Positions 47,092 to 56,376 of a DNA stretch of 64,000 bases are shown in pieces. The position numbers and the translations under genes are program-made. Every line of letters begins with the position of its first letter. Positions within the stretch are counted from its first letter, which is position 1. The notes under the pieces were generated by a model that made no database searches, had not been told where the DNA came from, and saw nothing but the letters and a program-made list of their open reading frames with translations. Source of the DNA: Proteiniphilum sp. X52 (GTDB lineage: Bacteria; Bacteroidota; Bacteroidia; Bacteroidales; Dysgonomonadaceae); the NCBI RefSeq assembly GCF_003712195.1, contig NZ_RDSD01000022.1:1-64000 (forward strand), in the 5' to 3' direction.

Positions 47092-47118
47092 TCTTGGTTC
47101 TTGGTTCTTGGTTCTTGT
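47092..47118 (+). repeat. Short tandem repeat (TCTTGGT)x3.8
   Basis: Three perfect TCTTGGT units and a partial fourth lie between two glycosidase genes. They would encode VLGSWFL in an upstream in-frame extension of the next gene, which is why I do not use the ATG at 47073. The number of units could vary between strains. Confidence 0.8.
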
Positions 47119-47135
47119 GTCTAATTTTTAATCAT

Positions 47136-48323
47136 ATGAAACATTTTTCTCAGATTTTAATGCTGTTCACAGCACTTGTTTTTCTCCCTTCCTGTTCGGA
47201 GAATAAACAGCAAAACGTGAAAGAGAGTGATTACACCATTGCAGCCTTTTACTGGCCGGCCTATCATTATGAGCCGCGATCGGAATTCCTTTTCCCGGAG
47301 AAAACCGGTGAATGGGAAATCATCCGCAATGCCGTCCCGAAAGAGGAAGGGCATCAACAACCCAAGGTGCCGCTCTGGGGATATCTCGATGAAGCAAAAC
47401 CAAAAGATATGGACTTGAAAATCTCCACAGCACTCGAATACGGTGTAAACACATTTATTTTCGACTGGTATTGGTTCGAAAAGGCCCCTTTTCTTGAAAG
47501 TTGCATCAACGATGGTTTTCTTAAAGCCAACAATGACCGGATGAACTTCTATCTCATGTGGGCCAATCACGATGCCACCACCTACTGGGACGTAAATAAT
47601 CCGCGTGTAGACTCGGTTTACTGGGATGGAGAAGTGGACCGGGAGCAGTTTGATATCATAGTGGACCGGGTGATCTCCCACTATTTCAAAGAGCCATCCT
47701 ATTTCAAAATCGATGGCGAGCCGGTTTTCTGTATCTATGAGTTGAACACACTGATCAATGGACTGGGAGGAGCGGAAAAGACAAAAGAAGCACTTGACTA
47801 TTTCAGGCAAAAAACCGTGGAAGCCGGGTTCCCGGGACTTCATCTACAAAGTATTTTATGGGAAGCGCTACCCTCCACCATTGAAGGTGTTCCCGGTGAT
47901 CCGATCAAAAGTCAGGATGATGTGCTGAGTTATTTCGGTTTCAAGAGCCTGACAAACTACTGTTGGGCGCACCTTCAAAATCCGGAGGGAGATTACCAGG
48001 CATGGGGGGATGCGTCCACTGATATGTGGGGCGGATTCAAAGATCAGTTCTCCATGACTTACTATCCCAACATCACCGTAAGCTGGGACGCCAATCCCCG
48101 ATTCCCTTTCAAGGCAGGGTATATCAATAACTCAACCCCCGGGAAATTTGAGAAGTATCTGATAAAAGCCAGGAATTATGTCGATGAGCACGCTATTCAA
48201 CCGAAAATTATCACCATCAATGCATGGAATGAATGGTCTGAAGGAAGTTACCTGGAACCTGACACCACTTGGGGATACGGTTATCTGGAAGCAGTAAGGA
48301 ATGTATTCGGCAGTGCCAATTAA
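47136..48323 (+). CDS. WbsX/GH99-like glycosidase-type lipoprotein
   Basis: From the ATG at 47136 the protein has 395 residues and a lipobox (FLPSC, Cys20). The whole mature part is one barrel of the WbsX family (often labelled GH99-like): IAAFYWPAYHYEP, EIIRNAVPK, NTFIFDWYWFE, INDGFLKANN, FYLMWANHD and the end TINAWNEWSEGSYLEP. Both glutamates of NEWSEG (Glu366 and Glu369) are present, which in GH99 are the two catalytic residues. This contrasts with its four longer neighbours. It is probably an active glycosidase; its bond specificity cannot be read from the sequence. It sits between paralogues 3 and 4 and is likely co-transcribed with them. Confidence 0.85.
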   Translation: MKHFSQILMLFTALVFLPSCSENKQQNVKESDYTIAAFYWPAYHYEPRSEFLFPEKTGEWEIIRNAVPKEEGHQQPKVPLWGYLDEAKPKDMDLKISTALEYGVNTFIFDWYWFEKAPFLESCINDGFLKANNDRMNFYLMWANHDATTYWDVNNPRVDSVYWDGEVDREQFDIIVDRVISHYFKEPSYFKIDGEPVFCIYELNTLINGLGGAEKTKEALDYFRQKTVEAGFPGLHLQSILWEALPSTIEGVPGDPIKSQDDVLSYFGFKSLTNYCWAHLQNPEGDYQAWGDASTDMWGGFKDQFSMTYYPNITVSWDANPRFPFKAGYINNSTPGKFEKYLIKARNYVDEHAIQPKIITINAWNEWSEGSYLEPDTTWGYGYLEAVRNVFGSAN

Positions 48324-48338
48324 CTTTTATTCAACCGT

Positions 48339-50138
48339 ATGCAATCGATATACTCCTTCTTTCTGTCTTTCCTCGCGATTCTCACCATGAGCAGCTCGTG
48401 CAAAAGGGATGATATTGAGGGAAACACTTCCGTTCCTTCAGGACAAAGTTCGAAAACACTTCCACCGTTGGCGGGGTGTGATGAATTAGGCAGAATACTT
48501 CCGGGCCCGGAGGATGTGGGAGATATCAGGGAAAACAGGAATGTGGGTATCTTTTATTTCCTCTGGCAGGGAGATAATGCCTCTCAAGCAGCAGAACATA
48601 AATGGGATCTCAGTAAGATCATTCCCAATCACCCGGAAGTCCTCGAAAAAGGGGATCACGAAAACTGGGGATCACCTCAGAGAGGACGTTATTATTTCTG
48701 GGGAGAGCCGATTTATGGCTACTACAGGGGAGATGATTACTGGGTACATCTGAGAAATATGCGGTTGATGACCGATGCGCAAGTAGACTTCCTGATCATT
48801 GACGCTACCAACACGCTCATCTATAAAGAGCAATCGGAGTCCTTGATGAGGGCCATCCGAACGCTTCAACAACAGGGCGGGAATCCGCCCAAAATAGTCT
48901 ATTACACCAATACAGAATCGGGAAAAACAATGCAAAAGATTTATGATGCGTTTTATCGGTCTGGCGCACCAATCCGATACCCTGAAACTTGGTACTATCT
49001 GGAAGGAAAACCCCTTATCATCGGCAGGACGAAAGAGGTCGACGGAAAAGAGTTCCAACCCTTTTTTACTTTTAGGGAATCACAATGGCCCAATGAACCC
49101 ATCCAGGATAACGGATGGCCATGGATCGATTTCACCAGGCCGCAACATGTATATAAAAACCTGAGGGGAGAAAGGGAAATCATCAATGTGTCGGTATCCC
49201 AGCATCCTGATCCGGGAGCGGGAATGGGGGGTTCTGCTTTTTATGGCAACAAGAACAATTGGGGACGTAGTTATCGAAATGGCAACCCGGGTAATCCGGA
49301 AAAGGATATTCTCTACGGATATAATTTTCAGGAACAGTGGGATTATGCCCTTCAACAGGATGTTCCTTTTGTGTTTATCACCGGATGGAACGAGTGGATA
49401 GCCGGAAGATGGGGCAGCACGGATGGAAATCCGGAGCACTCCTACTTCTGCGACCAGGCTGATCCGGAATACAGCAGAGACATAGAACCCACAATGACAG
49501 CCGGATTAAAAGACAACTACTATATGCAGATGGTGGCAAACATCCGGAAATACAAGGGTATGAATCCTGTACAAAAAGCCGGTAACGAAAAGAGTATCAA
49601 AGGATGGAACGACTGGGAAGAAGTTACCCCGGTCTATACAGACTATAAAGAGGACACTGAAAAAAGAGATCATCCATCGGCAGTAATCAATCCTCATATC
49701 CAATACACTAACACCACCGGCAGAAATGATTTCACAATACTGAAAGTAGCAAGAGACCGAAAAACGATCTATTTTCTTGCAGAGACTGCCAAACCGATTA
49801 TCAATAGTAATGACGAACAGTGGATGAGGCTCTATATCAACAGCGACAGAGATCACACTACCGGATGGATGGGATATGACTTTAGAATCAATGCGGGAAC
49901 AAACTTGCAACAATATACCAATGGACAATGGAAGACAATCAGTAAAGTCACAGTCAAAACGGAAGGAAACAAACTTTTGTATAGTTTTCCCTTGAAAATA
50001 ATTTCCGGCCCCAAAGGCGAACTCAATTTTGAATTTAAATGGTCTGACAATATGCAAACCGAAGATCCGATGGATTGGTATATCAACGGCGATGTGGCGC
50101 CTGAGGGACGGTTTAATTACATATATCAGGCTAAGTAA
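48339..50138 (+). CDS. GH99-like secreted protein with C-terminal CBM9-like domain (paralogue 4)
   Basis: This 599-residue lipoprotein has lipobox MSSSC (Cys21). Barrel motifs are GIFYFLWQGDN, YFWGEPIYGYY, VDFLIIDATNT, YLEGKPLIIGRT, FFTFRESQWPNEP and FITGWNEWIAG (Glu352, with Ala for the second Glu). The CBM9-like domain begins near residue 420 and ends DVAPEGRFNYIYQAK. In the barrel this is the most divergent copy: the YWTWH strand is YFLWQ and the DCTNG strand end is DATNT. It begins 15 bases after the WbsX-type gene, so the two are in one operon. An orphan lipoprotein gene follows after 45 bases. Confidence 0.75.
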   Translation: MQSIYSFFLSFLAILTMSSSCKRDDIEGNTSVPSGQSSKTLPPLAGCDELGRILPGPEDVGDIRENRNVGIFYFLWQGDNASQAAEHKWDLSKIIPNHPEVLEKGDHENWGSPQRGRYYFWGEPIYGYYRGDDYWVHLRNMRLMTDAQVDFLIIDATNTLIYKEQSESLMRAIRTLQQQGGNPPKIVYYTNTESGKTMQKIYDAFYRSGAPIRYPETWYYLEGKPLIIGRTKEVDGKEFQPFFTFRESQWPNEPIQDNGWPWIDFTRPQHVYKNLRGEREIINVSVSQHPDPGAGMGGSAFYGNKNNWGRSYRNGNPGNPEKDILYGYNFQEQWDYALQQDVPFVFITGWNEWIAGRWGSTDGNPEHSYFCDQADPEYSRDIEPTMTAGLKDNYYMQMVANIRKYKGMNPVQKAGNEKSIKGWNDWEEVTPVYTDYKEDTEKRDHPSAVINPHIQYTNTTGRNDFTILKVARDRKTIYFLAETAKPIINSNDEQWMRLYINSDRDHTTGWMGYDFRINAGTNLQQYTNGQWKTISKVTVKTEGNKLLYSFPLKIISGPKGELNFEFKWSDNMQTEDPMDWYINGDVAPEGRFNYIYQAK

Positions 50139-50183
50139 ATCAGGCAAAGACAGCATAAAGCAAATTAAAATAAAAGACACTCT

Positions 50184-51230
50184 ATGAGTAGCAATAAAGA
50201 TCCCAAATACCAACTGTTCAACGGAATAAAATATACACTAAAACAACGGGTATTCATATTTTTGCTTTTTCCCCTATTTATCCAATGTAACACCACAACA
50301 AATTCGCGGGAAATAATCCAGGACAGGAATTTTCACCATGGGATCAAGGTACAGGGACACACCACATCCTCCCCGGCCCCCATCGACACATTATATCCGT
50401 TTAAATATTCAACTGACACCGTCCATTGGGCATTGCCACAGTGGGGAAGCAGGTTTGTGATGCAAAACACCACCCCTCTTATTGTGGATGATTCCATTAT
50501 TTACCGTAACAAAGCAAAAAAAGTATCCTTTTTTAAAAATAAGAATAAAACAGTAGAGATCACATTGGAAGTGATTGCTTCAGAAGAATATGAACATCCG
50601 AGACAAATGAACGAGGAGTGGCCGCATTTACTGCTCGAGCAATATTTCAATACACCCCTAAAATTGATCAGGACTGATAAATTGGTTTACAAAACAAAAT
50701 GCAAACTGCTATATTGCAGCAACAAAATGGGAGATCAATTCAATCCAGATCTGCACACAGCACAATTTTCGCACTACTTCACCATCCAGGACCACAACAA
50801 AGACTCCGAAAGTTATGGCGATTTTTTCTGGTTCGGACTCCCATTTTACGACTACCGTTATGAAAATATCGAACTCTATGCGACGCAGGATATTGGTAAG
50901 GATGACGCATCAAACAAGTTCATCTTCTCTGTAGCTTCCCGAAATATTTTCGAGGGAACGTTACACGATAAACAATGGATAACCATCGACAAAGATATTC
51001 TGCCTTTTATAAAGGAAGCTTTTAAAACGGCACAGGAAAAGGGATATCTTACCGGTTCGAAATTTGAAGATTTGGCAATAACTACAATGAATGCAGGCTG
51101 GGAAGTTCCCGGAACATTCGATTGTGGAATAGTTTTAGAATCTCCTTCACTCACAGCCATATATCATAAAAAAGCCAAGGCAGAAATAAATACAGCTCAA
51201 ATAAAAAATGATGGTGTCATGAAAAAATAA
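50184..51230 (+). CDS. Lipoprotein of unknown function in the glycan locus
   Basis: This 348-residue protein has a 20-residue polar N terminus, a hydrophobic segment (VFIFLLFPLFIQC) and a possible lipid cysteine at residue 35. The remainder looks like a single beta-rich fold with many aromatic residues (FGLPFYDYRYENIELYATQD, NAGWEVPGTFDCGIVL). No glycosidase signature is recognised. Its place at the end of the enzyme block suggests a carbohydrate-binding or lyase/esterase-like role, which remains a guess. It ends 131 bases before the inverted two-hairpin repeat, so the transcription unit probably ends here. Confidence 0.6.
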   Translation: MSSNKDPKYQLFNGIKYTLKQRVFIFLLFPLFIQCNTTTNSREIIQDRNFHHGIKVQGHTTSSPAPIDTLYPFKYSTDTVHWALPQWGSRFVMQNTTPLIVDDSIIYRNKAKKVSFFKNKNKTVEITLEVIASEEYEHPRQMNEEWPHLLLEQYFNTPLKLIRTDKLVYKTKCKLLYCSNKMGDQFNPDLHTAQFSHYFTIQDHNKDSESYGDFFWFGLPFYDYRYENIELYATQDIGKDDASNKFIFSVASRNIFEGTLHDKQWITIDKDILPFIKEAFKTAQEKGYLTGSKFEDLAITTMNAGWEVPGTFDCGIVLESPSLTAIYHKKAKAEINTAQIKNDGVMKK

Positions 51231-51861
51231 AAACTTCCTTAACATCATATATCATTCCGCTTAGTCCAAATATCACTTTTCACACCTAAAGAATACACAA
51301 TAAAAGTAATTTTGTATAAATTTCATCAAAAAAAACCAAGGGTAGATCATCGAAATTTCTTAATCTTCTTAGGGTTTAATTCCCCTCCTGCTTGTAGCAG
51401 GAAGTAAAAATTACTCCTCTACGATACCCCAATCGCTTGCCACGGGGAGATTCATTGATTTTAATTATACCCTAATTCTCCCATATGACACAAAAAATTA
51501 TATTTCTCTCTGAGAAAACTTTGTTTCTGATTATAAGGAAACCTATATATTTTCCCCTACCCCGGTTAACATTAACAAACTTTGATTTAGTGTTTATAAC
51601 CGATATTCACTCTTATTTGCACACCATGCCGATAAGAGCGGATTCCCGCCCTCTTCTTTCAACCTTCCATCTTTAGAGATATAACTTATATCTGCAATTA
51701 ATCAGATATAAGAATAAATCATCATGGAAAAATTGAAATAGAATGTGACAAAAATAATGAAAGTTGAGAGGCAAGACAGGCTTTCTTGAGCTTGCCCGAG
51801 ACCCATCTTGTATTTAACAAATATAAGCCTAAAAGAAAATCCCTCATTAAAAACCGAATAT
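51231..51861. other. Non-coding gap with inverted two-hairpin repeat
   Basis: This 631-base gap holds the inverted repeat A copy (51361-51457) and a -7-like TAATTTTG at 51307-51314. Short open frames across it show no protein features. I reject the in-frame ATG at 51808 for the next gene because the signal peptide begins at 51862. The gap separates the enzyme block from the third SusC/SusD block. Confidence 0.55.
51361..51457 (-). repeat. Dispersed two-hairpin repeat (family A), inverted copy
   Basis: Read on the minus strand it follows the copy at 15042-15140: TCAATGAATCTCCCCG, a CCCC...GGGG hairpin, the linker GAGGAGTAATTTTTAC, a second hairpin (CCTGCT...AGCAGG) and the end AACCCTAAGAAGATTA. 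The second stem has other bases than in the + copy but is still fully paired. Confidence 0.75.
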
Positions 51862-53205
51862 ATGAACAACAAATTGATCAAGAAGCATCTCTTAAAGACC
51901 ACATGGACATTGCTATTCGCATGTATGTTGGCTATGTTTTCATGTGGAGAAAATGATGATAACAAAAAAAACCGAGAAGAGTACGATCCCAAGAAACCGA
52001 TAGAACTAACCTCGTTCTACCCCGATTCCGGGCGCTATTTGGAAAAAGTATTGCTCACGGGAAAGAATTTCGGCACTGACCCTGAACAAATCAGAGTTTG
52101 GTTTAATAGCAGAAGGGCCGCTGTAGTGGGTTCTACCGGCTCACGGATGTATGTGCTTGCACCAAGATTACCCGGAGACACCTGTGTTATTTCGGTGGCA
52201 ATAGGAAACGATTCTGTAGTGTATGACAAAGAGTTCCGTTATTTCACCTCAGTCACCGTTACCACTATTGCGGGAAATGGAAATCATAATGATTATAATG
52301 ATGGTGATCTTACCCAATCCATCATACAACCCTGGTTTATTTGTGTGGATAAAGAGGATAATATTTTTGTGATGACAAGAAGTAAAGGTCCCACCGGGGG
52401 TGCCGCCAGTAAAAATATGCATGTGACCCGTATCGACGAAAAAGCAAATGAACTGGTTACTATCGGCAGGGATATAATCGCTAATGCCCCGGCAGCGGAT
52501 CCTGTTACCGGCGTGATTTCTTTTCCTACCGAAACAACAGTCGGTTCGTTTATCACCCTTGATCCCAAAGAAATGTGGGCACCCAGATACAGGGAAATGA
52601 AATGGCAACCTTCGGGTGACAGGCCAGATCACGGATGGAAACACTCCATGGTAGTAAACCCGAGTGACGGATATATCTATACACGTTATTACTTCGGTCA
52701 TATCGTAAAGATAAATCCCCGTACCTACGAGGTGGAAACGATTTACAAAACCGAACAGGGGGACAGTTATGGACTGACATTTAGCCCGCTTGAGCCTAAT
52801 ATCCTGTATATCTCTTTTGTCGGCAATGCAGGTGTCAATGCCAACAGTATCTGTAGAATCGATGTGACCAATCCCGAGACTACATTCAAAAAAGTCAGTG
52901 GCAGTGGCGTAGGGCATCGTGACGGAGCATTGGAAACGGCACAATTCAGGGCACCTGCCCAGATTTTCAGTGATGCAGATGGCAATATTTATATAGCGGA
53001 CACTGGAAATCATTGTATCAGGAGAATCACACCTGAAAAAATGGTAGAAACGGTATTGGGAATGCCAGGTACAGCAGGGTGGAAAGACGGTGGAAAAGAG
53101 GATGCGCTGTTCAGCAGACCTATGGGACTCGGCATTAGCGCGGACGGTTCGATTTATGTGGCAGATAACGGGAATGCCAGAGTCAGAAAACTTTCCATTA
53201 ATTAA
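51862..53205 (+). CDS. IPT/TIG and NHL-repeat surface lipoprotein
   Basis: From the ATG at 51862 the protein has 447 residues and a lipobox (MFSC, Cys28). An IPT/TIG immunoglobulin-like domain spans about 45-125 (LTSFYPDSGRYLEKVLLTGKNFG, then VWFNSRRAAVVG). The rest is an NHL-type beta-propeller with repeated blades such as AQIFSDADGNIYIADTGNHC followed by IRRIT, and MGLGISADGSIYVADNGNAR. This architecture is common next to SusC/SusD pairs in plant-glycan loci and is thought to bind glycan at the surface. It is the first gene of the third SusC/SusD block, 61 bases upstream of susC 3. Confidence 0.88.
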   Translation: MNNKLIKKHLLKTTWTLLFACMLAMFSCGENDDNKKNREEYDPKKPIELTSFYPDSGRYLEKVLLTGKNFGTDPEQIRVWFNSRRAAVVGSTGSRMYVLAPRLPGDTCVISVAIGNDSVVYDKEFRYFTSVTVTTIAGNGNHNDYNDGDLTQSIIQPWFICVDKEDNIFVMTRSKGPTGGAASKNMHVTRIDEKANELVTIGRDIIANAPAADPVTGVISFPTETTVGSFITLDPKEMWAPRYREMKWQPSGDRPDHGWKHSMVVNPSDGYIYTRYYFGHIVKINPRTYEVETIYKTEQGDSYGLTFSPLEPNILYISFVGNAGVNANSICRIDVTNPETTFKKVSGSGVGHRDGALETAQFRAPAQIFSDADGNIYIADTGNHCIRRITPEKMVETVLGMPGTAGWKDGGKEDALFSRPMGLGISADGSIYVADNGNARVRKLSIN

Positions 53206-53266
53206 AAAACATCAGATATCCTTCAAAAAAGAGAGGGAAAATCATAACCCAAATAATTTAAATTGA

Positions 53267-56200
53267 ATGAAACATATAGCATGTATAATATGGATACTAT
53301 TATTGATAAGCGTTCCTGTTTCGGCTCAACAAAGTTCTTTCATCATGGAAGGCACCGTGTATGACGATACGAACGAACCCTTACCGGGAGTAACAGTATA
53401 CCTGAGAGACAAGATCAGTGTCGGAACCATTACCGATATAAACGGTAAATTTTCTATCCGGGCTTCCCGGGGAGATATGCTCGTTTTCACCTTTGTAGGA
53501 TATGAGAAGGTGGAATATTTAGTCACCGAAGAGAAAAAAGATCTGAAGATCATTTTCACTGAAACCGCTCAGGAACTCGATGAATTGGTGGTGATTGGTT
53601 TAGGTAGTCAACGGAAAATCTCCACTGTGGGTGCTGTCAGCAGTGTGGATGTGAAAGAATTACAAACTCCTGCCTCCTCAGTAGCCAATTTGCTGGGAGG
53701 GCGCGTGGCCGGTGTGGTCTCCATGCAAACCAGTGGTGAGCCGGGGAAGAATATTGCCGAGTTCTGGGTACGCGGTATCGGCACGTTTGGTGCAAATGCC
53801 AGTGCGTTAGTATTGATCGACGGGTTAGAAGGAAATATCAATTCCATTGATCCGGCGGATATCGAGAGTTTTTCCGTATTAAAAGATGCTTCAGCCACCG
53901 CGGTGTATGGTGTGCGAGGTGCCAACGGAGTCGTTCTGGTCACTACCAAAAGAGGGGAGGCTGGGAAACTGAATATCACCGGACGTGCCAACTATACGGT
54001 TTCCCAACTGCGTAGAACACCAAATTATTTGCGGGCATACGATTATGCCAAATTGGCCAACGAAGCCCGCGTAGTGCGGGGTGACTCTCCCATTTATTCG
54101 GCTGTGGAACTGGACATTATACAGGATGGTTCGGATCCTGATCTTTATCCCGATGTAAACTGGCAGGATCAGGTGCTTCAGGATCATTCCTTGAAACAGA
54201 CCTATTACGTAAGCGCCCGGGGAGGAGCCCAGGTGGCCCGCTACTTCCTTAGTTTGGGTATTAGCAACGAAACAGCCGCCTATAAATACGACAAAAATAG
54301 TGTATATGCAGCCAACACCGGTTATAATACTTATAACTACCGTGCTAATATCGACCTGGAAGTATCTCCCTCCACCTCCCTTTATTTTGGAACCGATGGT
54401 TTTCTTGCCGTCAATAATAATCCCGGGGTAGCCAGCACTGACTATATTTGGTATGCGCAATCAAACCTCAATCCGTTATTGTTGCCTATCACCTATTCAA
54501 ACGGGCAACTCCCTGCCTCTGCGAGTTCAGCATCCCTCCGTTCTCCGCTGGTGATGATTAACCATATGGGCAGACGCAGCGACCAGGAATACCGGGGGAA
54601 ATTTACCCTTGCAGCTGACCAGAATCTCTCCATGCTTGCTGAAGGATTAAAACTGAAAGTACAGGGAGCGTATGACCTTAACAGTTGGTTCTCCGAAGGA
54701 AGGTATATCCAACCTGCTTTATACCAGGCCGTGGATCGGGATCAGCAAGGAAAACTGATTACCATTGAAAGGGTGAAAGAAGGGGGAGTTTCTTATGCTA
54801 AAGGTATGGATCAATTCAGGAAATACCACTTTGAAAGCACGTTGACCTACGAGAATGTAATATCAGAAGATCACCGTGTATCCGGATTGGTCTATTATTA
54901 TATTAGCGATCAGAAAAGGGTCAGAGACTCAAATAACAACCTTAGTGCAATTCCACTCCGTTACCAGGGCGTATCGAGTCGATTGACCTATGGCTTCCGG
55001 GACACCTATATGGTCGACTTCAATTTTGGATACACAGGATCAGAGAATTTCCAACCCGGCAGACAGTATGGATTCTTCCCCTCGATCGCGTTGGGATGGG
55101 TTCCTTCGAATTACACTCTTATGCAAGATCATCTCCCATGGATCAGTTTCCTCAAATTCAGAGGATCCTATGGTACCGTAGGAAACGACCGGATCACCAA
55201 CCGCCGCTTTCCTTACCTGACTATGGTAAACAGGGGACATGTCTTTCCATGGGGAGCATCAGCCTTCAAGGAAAGTGTCAGCGAAACGATTATCGGTGCA
55301 GACAACCTGCAATGGGAAAAAGCGCTGAAGGCCAATCTAGGGATTGAAGTCAATTTCATCAACGATAAGGCACAACTTGTGCTAGATGTGTTCAATGACC
55401 AACGTAACGGTATCTTTATGCAACGTGTGCAGATTCCCGACTATGTAGGGTTAATCACCATGCCTTATGGTAATGTGGGTAAAATGAGAAGCTACGGGGC
55501 AGATGGGAACGCCAGTTTCACGCAGGATTTCAGCAAGAATATGAGTTTTACCGTAAGGGGGAACTTTACTTACTCGAAAAACGATGTTCAGAACTGGGAA
55601 GAAGCCAATCCCAGATACCCTTACCAAGAAGTTTCGGGATATCCGCATGGAGTCATCCGGGGGTATCAATCAGTGGGATTGTTCAAAGACTGGGATGATG
55701 TAAGGAACAGTCCGGCTCAGTTCGGTACGGTAATGCCCGGCGATATCAAATACCGTGATGTCAATGGGGATGGCGTAATCAATTCTGCTGACCGCGTACC
55801 ATTATCCTATGCCACCTATCCCCCTTTATTGATGTATGGTTTCGGGGGCGAATTCCGTTACAAGCATCTAACTGTGGGGATTCTCTTTAAGGGAACAGGA
55901 AAAACAGACTACTTCCATGTAGGTTATGGCGGCAATGGAACAGGATATGTACCTTTCTATAATGGTATCAATGGCAACGTACTTACTATCGTCAATGATC
56001 CATCCAACCGCTGGATACCTAAAGAGTATGCTATTGCCAACGGCATTGATCCGGCGCTGGCTGAAAATCCCAATGCCCGTTTCCCCAGGCTCACTTACGG
56101 ATATAATGAGAACAATTCTCAATTGTCGGATTTTTGGAAGGGTGACGCGCGTTACCTTCGTCTGCAGGAAGTTACAATTAATTATAACCTGAAAAGCTCA

Positions 56201-56365
56201 TTCCTGCAGAAATTAAAGATCCAGTCTGTCGATCTCCAACTGGTTGGCAACCATCTGTTACTATGGGACAAAGTAAAACTGTTCGATCCCGAACAGGCGC
56301 ACCGCAACGGAGAAGTATATCCGATCCCAACAACCTACACTTTGCAAATGTATATTAACCTGTAA
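53267..56365 (+). CDS. SusC-type TonB-dependent outer-membrane glycan importer (pair 3)
   Basis: This 1032-residue protein has a signal peptide (IIWILLLISVPVSAQQ), a carboxypeptidase-like domain (GTVYDDTNEPLPGVTVYL), the hallmark DELVVIGLGSQRKISTVGAV, a plug with LIDGLEGNINSIDPADIESF, and a barrel ending YTLQMYINL. It is complete. Sequence features such as VIGLGSQ differ from pairs 1 and 2, so the three importers are not recent duplicates. The partner SusD gene starts 11 bases later. Confidence 0.95.
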   Translation: MKHIACIIWILLLISVPVSAQQSSFIMEGTVYDDTNEPLPGVTVYLRDKISVGTITDINGKFSIRASRGDMLVFTFVGYEKVEYLVTEEKKDLKIIFTETAQELDELVVIGLGSQRKISTVGAVSSVDVKELQTPASSVANLLGGRVAGVVSMQTSGEPGKNIAEFWVRGIGTFGANASALVLIDGLEGNINSIDPADIESFSVLKDASATAVYGVRGANGVVLVTTKRGEAGKLNITGRANYTVSQLRRTPNYLRAYDYAKLANEARVVRGDSPIYSAVELDIIQDGSDPDLYPDVNWQDQVLQDHSLKQTYYVSARGGAQVARYFLSLGISNETAAYKYDKNSVYAANTGYNTYNYRANIDLEVSPSTSLYFGTDGFLAVNNNPGVASTDYIWYAQSNLNPLLLPITYSNGQLPASASSASLRSPLVMINHMGRRSDQEYRGKFTLAADQNLSMLAEGLKLKVQGAYDLNSWFSEGRYIQPALYQAVDRDQQGKLITIERVKEGGVSYAKGMDQFRKYHFESTLTYENVISEDHRVSGLVYYYISDQKRVRDSNNNLSAIPLRYQGVSSRLTYGFRDTYMVDFNFGYTGSENFQPGRQYGFFPSIALGWVPSNYTLMQDHLPWISFLKFRGSYGTVGNDRITNRRFPYLTMVNRGHVFPWGASAFKESVSETIIGADNLQWEKALKANLGIEVNFINDKAQLVLDVFNDQRNGIFMQRVQIPDYVGLITMPYGNVGKMRSYGADGNASFTQDFSKNMSFTVRGNFTYSKNDVQNWEEANPRYPYQEVSGYPHGVIRGYQSVGLFKDWDDVRNSPAQFGTVMPGDIKYRDVNGDGVINSADRVPLSYATYPPLLMYGFGGEFRYKHLTVGILFKGTGKTDYFHVGYGGNGTGYVPFYNGINGNVLTIVNDPSNRWIPKEYAIANGIDPALAENPNARFPRLTYGYNENNSQLSDFWKGDARYLRLQEVTINYNLKSSFLQKLKIQSVDLQLVGNHLLLWDKVKLFDPEQAHRNGEVYPIPTTYTLQMYINL

Positions 56366-56376
56366 TTTGAAGAAAT

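Noticed and set aside
47073-47135. Upstream ATG of the WbsX-type gene
   Set aside because: The extension is mostly translated heptamer repeat and precedes a correct lipobox that begins from the ATG at 47136.
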